Shown here piece after piece: positions 52,664 to 60,921 of a DNA stretch of 64,000 nt. Each line of letters starts with the position of its first letter. The stretch's first letter is position 1. The DNA lies in assembly GCA_020635035.1 (NCBI GenBank), contig JACKAO010000009.1, positions 1 to 64,000 on the forward strand, written 5' to 3'. The DNA is from Calditrichia bacterium (lineage in GTDB: Bacteria > Calditrichota > Calditrichia > Calditrichales > J004). The position numbers and the translations under genes are program-made. The notes under the pieces were generated by a model. That model ran no database searches. It was not told where the DNA came from and was given only the letters and a program-made list of their open reading frames with translations.

Positions 52664-53644
52664 ATGGCTCAACAGCAATTTGATTTGAATAATCTGCGGC
52701 CGCCAAACGTTTCCGGGAAAGCAGTGCGTTTCTTTGTGATTATCTTCATTCTCGCTGCTTTTTTATGGTCGACTTGGTTCACTATAAGTCCGGAAGAAGT
52801 AGGTGTTATACTGCAGTTCGGTAAATATTCACGTACCGTCGAACCGGGTTTGAATTTTAAACTTCCATGGATTGAATCTGTAACTAAGGTTCCTGTAAAA
52901 AGACAGCTAAAGGAAGAGTTCGGATTTAAGACCGTAGAAGCAGGGGTTCGTACAACCTATTCGCGTGGCAACTACAAAGATGAATCACTTATGCTCACTG
53001 GTGATTTAAATGCTGCCCAGGTAGAATGGATTGTACAATATCGTATCAGTGATCCGTACAAATTTTTATTTAAAGTGCGTAATCCAATTCAGACATTAAG
53101 AGATGTTGCAGAATCTGTTATGCGCGAAGTTGTTGGCGACCGTACGGTTAATGAAATTATTACTGTGGGACGCCAGGATATTGAAATCACTGTTTTGGAA
53201 ATGATGTCTGAAACGATGACAAATTATGAAACAGGTATCAAGATGGATCAGGTAATTCTGCAGGATGTTAATCCACCGGATGAAGTAAAAGCATCTTTTA
53301 ATGAAGTTAACCAGGCTGAGCAGGAAAAAGAAAAACTGATCAACCAGGCGCGCTCAGAATATAATAAAGTAATTCCGAAAGCACGCGGGGAAGCAGAACA
53401 AAAAATAGAAGAAGCCAAAGGTTATGCTCTTGAACGGGTTAATAATGCTGAAGGTGAAGCCAAGCGCTTTAATGCTTTATACAAGGAATATATTAAAGCT
53501 CCGGAAGTTACACGTCAGCGTTTGTACCTTGAAACAATGAATGATATTCTCTCAAGAGTGGGTAAAAAACTTGTAACTGATGATAAGGCTTCCGGCATTT
53601 TGCCTTTATTCAACTTTGAGGAGGGCTTTAAAAATGCAAAATAA
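52664..53644 (+). CDS. hflK: FtsH protease modulator HflK
   Basis: A 326-residue SPFH/band-7 membrane protein that, with HflC, surrounds FtsH and modulates proteolysis. One membrane segment at about 22-42. The band-7 domain opens with VGVILQFGKYSRTVEPGLNF and continues with AAQVEWIVQYRISDPYKFLF. The C-terminal helix EAEQKIEEAKGYALERVNNA is typical of HflK. It has no extensive N-terminal glycine-rich region as in E. coli. hflC overlaps its end by 11 bases, so the two are translationally coupled. Confidence 0.93.
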   Translation: MAQQQFDLNNLRPPNVSGKAVRFFVIIFILAAFLWSTWFTISPEEVGVILQFGKYSRTVEPGLNFKLPWIESVTKVPVKRQLKEEFGFKTVEAGVRTTYSRGNYKDESLMLTGDLNAAQVEWIVQYRISDPYKFLFKVRNPIQTLRDVAESVMREVVGDRTVNEIITVGRQDIEITVLEMMSETMTNYETGIKMDQVILQDVNPPDEVKASFNEVNQAEQEKEKLINQARSEYNKVIPKARGEAEQKIEEAKGYALERVNNAEGEAKRFNALYKEYIKAPEVTRQRLYLETMNDILSRVGKKLVTDDKASGILPLFNFEEGFKNAK

Positions 53645-54587
53645 AAACACTTTAATTTTTGGAATAATCGGTTTTGCCATCCTTGTAGTTTTGCTTTCTT
53701 CAGCTTACACAGTTGATGAAACACAGCAGGTAATCCTTACACAATTCGGAAAACCGGTTGGCTCGGCGGTAACAGATCCGGGTATTCATTTTAAATTACC
53801 ACTTATCCAGGATGCGAACTTTTTTGATAAACGCTTTCTTGAATGGGATGGTGATCCGAATCAGCTGCCGACAAAAGACAAACGTTACATTCATGTTGAT
53901 GCTTATGCCCGCTGGCAGATAAGCGATCCGCTGTTGTTTTTCCAGCGTGTTCGTGATGAACGTGGTGCGCAGGCTCGCTTGGATGATATTCTTGATGGTG
54001 AAACACGTAATGCCGTTGCCAGCCACGATCTGGTAGAAATTGTGCGTAACACAAACAGAACCCCGATTGTTATTGATACACTCATCTTTAACCAGGATGA
54101 TGTTGTTTTTCCTACAATAAAATATGGGCGTGCGCAAATCAGTGAGCAGATTTTAAGAGAAGCTTCAATCCGGACAAAAGAACTGGGTATTGATCTGCTG
54201 GATTTTCGCATCAAACGGATAAACTATATTGAAGATGTTCGTCAAAAAGTTTATGAACGTATGATTACCGAGCGTAAACGTATTGCTGATGAATTTCGTT
54301 CAGAAGGCCAGGGGAAAGCTTCTAAAATTCTTGGTGACAAGGAACGCGAGCTGAAAGGTATACAGTCAGAAGCATACCGCACATCACAGGAAATTATTGG
54401 TAATGCGGATGCACAAGCGACAGCAATTTATGCCAACGCTTACAATCAAAGTGCATCGGCCCGGGAATTCTACAGCTTTTTGCGAACACTGGAAACATAT
54501 AAAAATACTTTCTCAGAGAAAGACGTCCTTATTCTTTCAACTGATAATGAGTATTTTAAATATCTTGAAAGTTCCAGGGGAAGATAA
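53634..54587 (+). CDS. hflC: FtsH protease modulator HflC
   Basis: The 317-residue partner of HflK. ATG 53634 is chosen: GGAGG lies upstream and the product begins MQNKNTLIFGIIGFAILVVL with a membrane segment at about 7-25. The longer frame (53580) runs deep into hflK. VDETQQVILTQFGKPVGSAV is the HflC/prohibitin opening, and YARWQISDPLLFFQRV follows. The C-terminal motif SFLRTLETYKNTFSEKDVLI is diagnostic for HflC. A terminator follows. Confidence 0.94.
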   Translation: MQNKNTLIFGIIGFAILVVLLSSAYTVDETQQVILTQFGKPVGSAVTDPGIHFKLPLIQDANFFDKRFLEWDGDPNQLPTKDKRYIHVDAYARWQISDPLLFFQRVRDERGAQARLDDILDGETRNAVASHDLVEIVRNTNRTPIVIDTLIFNQDDVVFPTIKYGRAQISEQILREASIRTKELGIDLLDFRIKRINYIEDVRQKVYERMITERKRIADEFRSEGQGKASKILGDKERELKGIQSEAYRTSQEIIGNADAQATAIYANAYNQSASAREFYSFLRTLETYKNTFSEKDVLILSTDNEYFKYLESSRGR

Positions 54588-54602
54588 ACTTTCCTTAATC
54601 TT

Positions 54603-54628
54603 AAGCCCCGTTAACAGCGGGGCTTTTT
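54603..54628 (+). terminator. Intrinsic terminator after hflC
   Basis: AAGCCCCG (54603-54610) pairs with CGGGGCTT (54618-54625) around a 7-base loop, followed by a T-run. The remaining gap to 54788 is AT-rich, without a clear promoter. Confidence 0.88.
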
Positions 54629-54787
54629 GTTTTATTACCATCGAATAGCTGCTTCTTTAAAATTAAAATTCATCTTTTCAAAATTTATATTTTTGTAATA
54701 AATCATGAACAGATAAATACTTTTTTATTTATTTATTAAAAAAGCTATTTTTATCTATTCATAGAAAATACCAATAATGGAGTGCCG

Positions 54788-55522
54788 ATGGAAGTTTTAG
54801 GAATCGATATTGGCGGGTCCGGAATTAAAGGAGCCCCTGTCAATTGTGAAACAGGTGAATTAACCAGGGAAAGATATCGGATTCCCACCCCCCAACCGGC
54901 CACGCCGGAAAGTGTTGCTAATACCGTAAAAAAGCTGGTTAAACATTTTAATTGGCAGGGAAATATCGGTTGTGGTTTTCCGGCTGTTGTGCAAAATCAA
55001 ATTGTACGGACAGCTGCAAATATCGATAATTCATGGATCGGAGTTAATGCCGGCGCTTTGTTTGCAGAAAAATCAAAAATGCCAACTGTTGTTTCGAATG
55101 ATGCGGATGCTGCCGGCCTTGCAGAAATTCATTTTGGCGCTGGAAAAGATGAGAAGGGAGTTGTGCTTGTTGTTACAGTTGGAACTGGCATAGGCAGTGC
55201 TCTTTTTGTAGATGGCTGCCTTGTCCCGAATACAGAATTTGGCCACCTGTTATTTAAAGAGACAATTGCCGAAAAGTGGGCATCAGATGCTGTAAGAAAA
55301 AAAGAAGATCTGTCATGGAAACAATGGGCTAAACGTTTCAGTGAATATCTGCAGCATGTGGAAAGGCTTACCTGGCCGAATAAAATTATTATTGGCGGTG
55401 GCGTCAGTAAAAAGTCACATAAGTATTTAAGCGAAATAAAAATCCAAACCGAGATAGTGGAAGCGAAATTATTAAACAATGCCGGGATCATCGGTGCAGC
55501 CATGTCGGCGGTAAGCATCTAG
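54788..55522 (+). CDS. ppgK: Polyphosphate glucokinase (ROK family)
   Basis: Phosphorylates glucose using polyphosphate and/or ATP. The 244-residue product has MEVLGIDIGGSGIKGAPV at its start (phosphate loop), NDADAAGLAEIHFGAGKDEK near 106, VTVGTGIGSALFVDG near 131-145 and IIIGGGVSKK. GGAG (54779-54782) lies five bases before ATG 54788; the GTG frame start at 54782 is less likely. No zinc-cysteine cluster of classical ROK repressors or kinases is present, which fits PpgK. Confidence 0.9.
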   Translation: MEVLGIDIGGSGIKGAPVNCETGELTRERYRIPTPQPATPESVANTVKKLVKHFNWQGNIGCGFPAVVQNQIVRTAANIDNSWIGVNAGALFAEKSKMPTVVSNDADAAGLAEIHFGAGKDEKGVVLVVTVGTGIGSALFVDGCLVPNTEFGHLLFKETIAEKWASDAVRKKEDLSWKQWAKRFSEYLQHVERLTWPNKIIIGGGVSKKSHKYLSEIKIQTEIVEAKLLNNAGIIGAAMSAVSI

Positions 55523-55537
55523 ATTTTAAGGATAGAT

Positions 55538-55975
55538 ATGTCATCAATTGAGAAAGCCCTGATAATTGCAGCAAATGCGCACACAGGTCAAATACAGCGA
55601 AACGGAGAGCCTTACATTTTGCATCCCTTGCGGATAATGCTGCAGATGGAAACAATCCCGGAAAAAATAGCTGCGATTTTACATGATGTGATTGAAGATT
55701 CGGATATAACCCTTGAAATGCTTCAGAAAGAAGGTTTTTCGGATGATGTTCTAAAAACAGTAGATTTACTTACACATTATGAAAAAGATAGTTATGAAGA
55801 GTATATTGAAAGGCTTAAGTCCTTTCCTATGGCGCGTCATATCAAAATAGCTGACTTGAATGATAATATGAAAATTCAGCGTTTGAAAAAGGTCGGCGAG
55901 AAAGATTTTCAACGGCTGGAAAAATATCATAAACACTGGAAAATTCTTATTCAGGAAGAGAATGAAAAAGCTTGA
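55538..55975 (+). CDS. Small HD-domain hydrolase, SpoT/MESH1-like
   Basis: A 145-residue stand-alone HD phosphohydrolase. Metal-site residues: AANAHTGQIQRNG (His15), PYILHPLRI (His29), AILHDVIEDSD (His49-Asp50) and KIADLNDNMK with the distal Asp. This is the order in the (p)ppGpp hydrolase domain of Rel/SpoT. Whether it acts on ppGpp is inferred; other nucleotides are possible. It follows ppgK after 15 bases and overlaps the next gene by 14 bases. Confidence 0.82.
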   Translation: MSSIEKALIIAANAHTGQIQRNGEPYILHPLRIMLQMETIPEKIAAILHDVIEDSDITLEMLQKEGFSDDVLKTVDLLTHYEKDSYEEYIERLKSFPMARHIKIADLNDNMKIQRLKKVGEKDFQRLEKYHKHWKILIQEENEKA

Positions 55976-56603
55976 AAAGTTTTTCGCTGCCATTATTTAT
56001 CTCATCCCCATCGTATTATCTGCGCAAAATTTACAGATTCTAATAAAGACAGATTCGCTTGCACAAACAGAATCATATACCTGTAAAGTCGCTAGCGGTG
56101 AATTCAGCCTGGAAGTTTATTTGAACGATTTAAATAAGGGTATCATACGATACCGCTACACCGGAAATCATTCGCTTAAAGAACAGCTGCCGGTTTTGAA
56201 AGAATTGCTCGCCACTGTTTTGAAAAAAAACCAGCAAACTAAATTTCATACTTTTGCCTGGGGACGCTTAAATGATACACATAACAAAGATTACACAATG
56301 GCTGTTCGTTTGGCAAAAGCAGCGTTCCAATCACAATTATGGAATTCACAGACCGGCAAATCTGTAAATGGAAATATCAATTTCTTTGTAAAGAATACCG
56401 CCAGACAAATGAATATTTTTGCAGAATTAAAAGAATTATTCAGCCCTTTCGGATTTTCTGTTGATATTGCTTCGGTTGAAAAAGTTCTGGTCCTGCCTGC
56501 AGATAAACTTCCATTCAGTGACAGCCTTCCGGATGATATTCCCAAAAAAGCACGTCTGCCTTTTGATTGTCAATTGTGGTTTTCATTAACAGCAAATCGC
56601 TAA
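55962..56603 (+). CDS. Exported protein of unknown function
   Basis: A 213-residue protein not recognised. It has a signal peptide (MKKLEKFFAAIIYLIPIVLS, with cleavage before AQN expected), then mixed alpha/beta sequence with FHTFAWGRLND and VNGNINFFVKNTARQ. No cysteine cluster or membrane segment follows. It overlaps the HD-domain gene by 14 bases, and two bases separate it from the AlkA-type gene, so all three are probably co-transcribed. Likely periplasmic. Confidence 0.7.
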   Translation: MKKLEKFFAAIIYLIPIVLSAQNLQILIKTDSLAQTESYTCKVASGEFSLEVYLNDLNKGIIRYRYTGNHSLKEQLPVLKELLATVLKKNQQTKFHTFAWGRLNDTHNKDYTMAVRLAKAAFQSQLWNSQTGKSVNGNINFFVKNTARQMNIFAELKELFSPFGFSVDIASVEKVLVLPADKLPFSDSLPDDIPKKARLPFDCQLWFSLTANR

Positions 56604-56605
56604 GA

Positions 56606-57250
56606 ATGAATTTTAAAAGCACTCAACTAAATCCGGATATAATAAAGTCAGCTGCACAGGAACTTGCTGCATCAGAGCCTGTATTCCGCATAATTCTGGA
56701 CAATTTCGGCCCGCCGCCACTTTGGGACCGCCCGGCTGATTTTTCTACTTTGATATATATTATTCTGGAGCAGCAAGTCTCATTGGCATCAGCAAAAGCA
56801 GCATTTCTAAAACTTAACGCACATTTGGGAACGGTTTCTCCGCAGGTGTTTTTAGAATTAGATGATAAAACTCTTAAATCATTTGGATTTAGTCATCAAA
56901 AAACCCGCTATGGTCGAATCGTTGCAGAATCAGTATTAGATGGCATTCTCGATTTTGATGCTCTCAGTCATCTTCCTGATGAGCAGGTTAAGAAAACACT
57001 TATGTCGATAACCGGAATTGGTCATTGGACATCGGATATTTACTTATTAATGTGCTTACTCCGGCCCGATGTATGGCCCCATGGGGATCGTGCACTGGCA
57101 GTTGCTGCTTTGGAAGCTTTTGGTTTGAACGAAGTACCTGATTACGATACATTGCGAAAAATGGCACAGCAATGGAAGCCCTGGCGATCGGTTGCTGCCC
57201 GTTTGTTGTGGCACCATTACCTGAGTACACCAAGAAAAAGAAAAAGTTAA
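56606..57250 (+). CDS. DNA-3-methyladenine glycosylase, AlkA/HhH-GPD type
   Basis: A 214-residue base-excision repair enzyme that removes alkylated bases. The helix-hairpin-helix LMSITGIGHWTSD (about 132-144) and the catalytic aspartate in WPHGDRALAVAALE (Asp161) fit the family. ATG 56606 is preferred; the longer frame start at 56567 extends into the previous gene. It lacks the N-terminal domain of E. coli AlkA and resembles the shorter bacterial form. Confidence 0.88.
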   Translation: MNFKSTQLNPDIIKSAAQELAASEPVFRIILDNFGPPPLWDRPADFSTLIYIILEQQVSLASAKAAFLKLNAHLGTVSPQVFLELDDKTLKSFGFSHQKTRYGRIVAESVLDGILDFDALSHLPDEQVKKTLMSITGIGHWTSDIYLLMCLLRPDVWPHGDRALAVAALEAFGLNEVPDYDTLRKMAQQWKPWRSVAARLLWHHYLSTPRKRKS

Positions 57251-57272
57251 AGCACCAATTGTTATTATATTT

Positions 57273-57295
57273 AGCAGAAATTTCAAATTTCTGCT
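57273..57295. repeat. Stem-loop between alkA-type and D-aminoacylase genes
   Basis: AGCAGAAATTT (57273-57283) pairs with AAATTTCTGCT (57285-57295). No T-run follows on either strand, so a terminator is uncertain. The following 57327-57339 region carries the next gene's GGGAGG ribosome site. Confidence 0.45.
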
Positions 57296-57339
57296 GTTAG
57301 ATTTACATACTATCTGAAATATCACTAATGGGAGGCATA

Positions 57340-59004
57340 ATGAAACGTCGTGATTTTATCCGCACAACTTCATTGAGTGCATTAGGCAGCATTGCCCTTG
57401 GCAGCAATATTTATGCAACTACGGCAAAAGCAGATCTGTTAATTAAGAACGCAACGATTGTTGATGGTACAGGTGGCCCGTTATGGAAATCGGATCTGTT
57501 GATTAAAGGGGACATCATTTTAGATATTGGTTCGTTTGAAGATTCCGCAGCCCTTCAGACAATTGATGGTGCAGGAAAATATCTTTCTCCCGGATTTATT
57601 GATATGCATTCACATAGTGATGACAATATTCTGCTATATCCTTATGCTGAGAGTCGAATTACGCAAGGGATAACCAGCGAAGTTACGGGAAATTGTGGTT
57701 ACTCTGCTGCACCAATGATTGGAATCGACCGTGATAAACGTATGGAATCTTTCAGAAAAGATGGTGTGACAAACGACTGGACCGATGTTACATCCTATTG
57801 TAATCTTTTTGACGGATTGGGCACGTCGGTTAACCATGCCTTGCTGCTTGGCCATGGTACGTTGCGCAGAAATGCAGTTGGCCTTGTTGACAGGAACCTG
57901 ACGGACGATGAATTGAAAAATGTAATTAATGCTCTGGAACAGGGTATGGAGCAGGGGGCATTTGGTTTCTCCAGTGGGTTAGAGTATACTCCGGGAATGT
58001 ATGCACCCACCGAAGAATTGATCGCATTAGCCCGGGTAACAGCACGACACGGAGGCTTACACGCCACACACATGCGCGATGAAGAAACACTGCTGCTTGA
58101 AGCAATCAGTGAAGCTTTGACAATAGCCAGGGAATCGGGAGTCAGATTGGAGATTTCTCACCTTAAAGCTTCTGGAAAGCCAAACTGGAGTAAACAAATT
58201 TCAGCTCTGAATATGATCGAATCTGCACGCAGAGATGGAGTGGATGTAATGGTTGATGCCTATCCGTATACGGCCTTTTCCACAACACTAACAACATTTT
58301 TACCGGGTTGGTCGCGTGAGGGCGGATCGAAAAAATTAGCGGAACGTTTGGCTGATGAAGCAACCCGCGACAAAATAAGGAAAGAAGTTCATGATAAAGT
58401 ATTGTTTGATCTGGGCGGCTATGCTTTGATAGTTATCAGCAGCGTTGATAACAATACCGGGCTTATAGGAATGAACCTTCAGGATATTGCTATTGATTGG
58501 AATGTGAAACCGGTTGATGCGCTTTTGCAGGTATTGGAAAAGGAAGATTTTGAAGTGGGATTTGTCGGTCACGGTATGAAACCGGAAAATGTTGAAATGG
58601 TGTTGTCGCATCCGCTGGTTATGATCGGTTCTGATGGCTCAGCCCGCGCTCCATATGGCCCAGAAGCAAAAAACAGGCCCCATCCAAGATCATACGGAAC
58701 CAGTGCACGTGTTATCGGCTATTATTGCCGTGACAGAAAAATATTTGATTTACCAACCGCCATAAAAAAAATGACATCCATGCCTGCAGATCAGATCGGT
58801 CTTCATGATCGCGGCCGCATTGCAAAAGGTATGAAAGCGGATCTGGTTTTGTTTGATTTCGGGAAAGTAAATGATACGGCTACTTTTACAGAACCACATC
58901 AGTATGCCACCGGGTTTGAATTTGTATTTGTCAATGGCAAAGCGGTTATAGCAAACAGCCAGATCACAAAAAAAAGCTCAGGTAAAATGCTGCGTTTCGG
59001 ATAA
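57340..59004 (+). CDS. Tat-exported D-aminoacylase-like amidohydrolase
   Basis: A 554-residue amidohydrolase-fold enzyme probably hydrolysing N-acyl-D-amino acids. ATG 57340 follows GGGAGG; the frame opens at ATG 57328. The N-terminus MKRRDFIRTTSLSALGSIAL is a twin-arginine signal. Metal-site motifs: GFIDMHSHSDDNI (HxH, about 86-98), SEVTGNCGYSAAP (about 112-124), HATHMRDE (about 240) and LEISHLKASGK (about 269). SDGSARAPYG near 433-442 supplies the distal Asp. It may recycle cell-wall or environmental D-amino acids in the periplasm. Confidence 0.88.
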   Translation: MKRRDFIRTTSLSALGSIALGSNIYATTAKADLLIKNATIVDGTGGPLWKSDLLIKGDIILDIGSFEDSAALQTIDGAGKYLSPGFIDMHSHSDDNILLYPYAESRITQGITSEVTGNCGYSAAPMIGIDRDKRMESFRKDGVTNDWTDVTSYCNLFDGLGTSVNHALLLGHGTLRRNAVGLVDRNLTDDELKNVINALEQGMEQGAFGFSSGLEYTPGMYAPTEELIALARVTARHGGLHATHMRDEETLLLEAISEALTIARESGVRLEISHLKASGKPNWSKQISALNMIESARRDGVDVMVDAYPYTAFSTTLTTFLPGWSREGGSKKLAERLADEATRDKIRKEVHDKVLFDLGGYALIVISSVDNNTGLIGMNLQDIAIDWNVKPVDALLQVLEKEDFEVGFVGHGMKPENVEMVLSHPLVMIGSDGSARAPYGPEAKNRPHPRSYGTSARVIGYYCRDRKIFDLPTAIKKMTSMPADQIGLHDRGRIAKGMKADLVLFDFGKVNDTATFTEPHQYATGFEFVFVNGKAVIANSQITKKSSGKMLRFG

Positions 59005-59060
59005 AGAAAAATAATAATGCTGGCTGAATGATAAATATTATTTGAAATAAAGGAACAAAT

Positions 59061-59393
59061 ATGCCCAAAGAATTTCGACATATAAAAAAGGAAGATTTAG
59101 TGAAGAAAACACTTTTCCCCGGGGGAGAAGTAACTTTTACACATTCAAATACGATGACTCTGGCAGAGTGGTACTTTGAAGCAGGCGCTATCGTTCCGGA
59201 ACACTCTCATCCGCATGAACAGATCACAAAAGTTCTATCCGGTTCTTTTGAATTGACTGTTGCAGGGACTAAATTTTCACTTACAGAGGGCAGTACCGGG
59301 ACTATCCCATCTAATATTATCCATTCAGGTATAGCTTTAACTGATTGCCATCTTATCGATATATTTCATCCGGTAAGAGAAGATTACAAGTAA
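59061..59393 (+). CDS. Cupin-domain protein
   Basis: A 110-residue single-domain cupin. The two conserved motifs are GAIVPEHSHPHEQITKVLSG (residues 42-61, with three His and Glu as metal ligands) and IPSNIIHSGIALTD (with His). The size and a short N-terminal arm fit small bicupin-related isomerase or regulatory families, but the substrate is unknown. It lies 56 bases after the D-aminoacylase-like gene on the same strand. Confidence 0.85.
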   Translation: MPKEFRHIKKEDLVKKTLFPGGEVTFTHSNTMTLAEWYFEAGAIVPEHSHPHEQITKVLSGSFELTVAGTKFSLTEGSTGTIPSNIIHSGIALTDCHLIDIFHPVREDYK

Positions 59394-59434
59394 CTTTATG
59401 CTGGCATGTTTATTGCGCTTAAAATTCTGATATA

Positions 59435-59457
59435 TATCAAAAGGCATCTTTTTGATA
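59435..59457. repeat. Inverted repeat before the DUF4382 lipoprotein gene
   Basis: TATCAAAA (59435-59442) pairs with TTTTGATA (59450-59457) around a 7-base loop, about 36 bases upstream of the start. It could be an operator or a weak terminator for the cupin gene. Confidence 0.35.
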
Positions 59458-59492
59458 CTATTTAAATTGTAATTTTTAAAGAGGAGATAAGC

Positions 59493-60278
59493 ATGCGTAA
59501 ACAAATTTTAATTCTACCTATTCTTTTATTCAGCCTGCTATTGCTGAGTAACTGTGAAGATGATTCAACAGGATCATCGAAAGATGGAATGGGTACATTA
59601 AATGTTTCATTAACTGATGCACCGGCGGACTTTGACTCCGTAATTATTCATTTTAGTGAAATTAGTGCACACATCGATTCCGATTGGGTACATGTAATGA
59701 CAGAACCAATGCGGATTAATTTGCTTGAATGGAATAATGGAAAGACGGTTTTACTTGGTTCATCAGATGTTCCTGCCGGGAAATATACTCAAATCCGCAT
59801 AAAGGTTGACAGTGCGTTTATAGGTGTCAATGGTGAAATACATTCCCTGGATGTACCTAGTGGTATGCAGACCGGTTTAAAACTTGGTCCTGAATTTACA
59901 ATAGATGAAGGCACAACTTATCAAATGGTTATGGATTTTGATGCTTGTCAGTCTATTGTTACTATGGGACCTAAAAAGAATCCACATGGATATAAATTAA
60001 AACCCCATATCCGCTTGACCACAATGGCACTAAGTGGTTCGGTTTCAGGAACAGTATTAAATTTTGATGCGCGTCCGACGGCCTATGCAATTTTGGGAAC
60101 AGATACTGTAACCAGTACTTTTGCAGATACGTTAAATGGAATGTTCAAGCTGGCATTTCTTGAAGCGGACACATATCGTGTTGTTGTTGAAGATACTCTA
60201 AACAGAACCTTTAACGAAGAAAATGTGGTTGTTTCAAAAGGAAAGAATACGAATCTTGGGGATATAACACTTCAGTAA
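59493..60278 (+). CDS. DUF4382-domain lipoprotein
   Basis: A 261-residue exported lipoprotein. The signal LPILLFSLLLLSNC ends in a lipobox with Cys at residue 21. GTLNVSLTDAPADFDSVIIH (about 34-53) is the DUF4382 opening, and VPAGKYTQIRIKVD (about 92-105) its typical core. Residues 180-261 look like a second beta-rich (carboxypeptidase-regulatory-like) domain. The function of DUF4382 proteins is unknown. GAGGAG precedes ATG 59493. Confidence 0.85.
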   Translation: MRKQILILPILLFSLLLLSNCEDDSTGSSKDGMGTLNVSLTDAPADFDSVIIHFSEISAHIDSDWVHVMTEPMRINLLEWNNGKTVLLGSSDVPAGKYTQIRIKVDSAFIGVNGEIHSLDVPSGMQTGLKLGPEFTIDEGTTYQMVMDFDACQSIVTMGPKKNPHGYKLKPHIRLTTMALSGSVSGTVLNFDARPTAYAILGTDTVTSTFADTLNGMFKLAFLEADTYRVVVEDTLNRTFNEENVVVSKGKNTNLGDITLQ

Positions 60279-60286
60279 AAGATTGA

Positions 60287-60324
60287 AAAAATCAGTAAAC
60301 AGGGAGGCCTGTTTACTGATTTTT
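60287..60324. terminator. Bidirectional terminator
   Basis: A perfect 17-base inverted repeat (60287-60303 with 60308-60324) with a GAGG loop lies between convergent genes. T-runs occur at the end on both strands, so it can end both the DUF4382 and the STAS transcripts. Confidence 0.92.
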
Positions 60325-60332
60325 ACTAAAGT

Positions 60333-60683
60333 TTAATGTGCAACAGCAGAATAATTCTGAACAGCAAGCTCTTCAGAATCAAATATAGCAAAAACCTGGT
60401 CCAGTCTTGTGATTTTCATAATGCTTCTCAGTTTTTCATTTAGATTGCACAAATGAACATCGCCCCCGGCATTTCGCATTGTTGTAACACAACTTATTAA
60501 AGCCCCCAATCCAATACTACCCATCCAATCCATTTCCTGAAGATTTAATACAGTTCGTGTTACTTTTTTATCCCGCAGGTAGCGAAAGTATGATGTCAGT
60601 TCTTCCACTTCCACAGGCGACATTAATTTGCCTTTTGCTCTAACTACATAAACACTGCTAACAGAATTAACATCAATTTGCAT
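60333..60683 (-). CDS. STAS-domain anti-sigma-factor antagonist
   Basis: A 116-residue single STAS domain. ATG 60683 gives MQIDVNSVSSVYVVRAKGKL, the usual start with a strand; the longer frame (60749) adds a poorly supported hydrophobic lead. EMDWMGSIGLGALIS (about 50-64) has the phosphorylatable Ser56 in the SpoIIAA position. It probably binds a serine kinase anti-sigma factor and is dephosphorylated by the RsbU-like protein encoded divergently at 60922. The kinase is not in the window. Confidence 0.85.
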   Translation of the reverse strand: MQIDVNSVSSVYVVRAKGKLMSPVEVEELTSYFRYLRDKKVTRTVLNLQEMDWMGSIGLGALISCVTTMRNAGGDVHLCNLNEKLRSIMKITRLDQVFAIFDSEELAVQNYSAVAH

Positions 60684-60846
60684 AAACTTGAATCCTATTT
60701 TGTTAAGCTTAATATTGTTGAATATAAAAAATATAACTTTGGAAAGCACTAAATCATATTAACCTGGTATGTTCCAATATAATAAAATATAAATTTAAAA
60801 TATTTCAGTTTTGAATAGTATGCCTGATGTTAAGATATTTTTTAGA

Positions 60847-60876
60847 TTGACATCATGATTACTATCCTGATATTTT
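60847..60876 (+). promoter_or_regulatory. Possible promoter of the RsbU-like gene
   Basis: TTGACA (60847-60852) and TATTTT (60871-60876) are 18 bases apart, 45 bases before ATG 60922. Confidence 0.4.
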
Positions 60877-60921
60877 TAATTATTAAAAACAATACATTTA
60901 CATCTTCGTAGAAACCTGATT

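Noticed and set aside
53580..53633. Longer N-terminus for HflC
   Set aside because: The extension lies entirely in hflK, has no ribosome site and would precede a normal HflC membrane start.
57273..57295. Stem-loop after the alkA-type gene as an intrinsic terminator
   Set aside because: No T-run follows on either strand, so it is listed as a repeat of unknown role.
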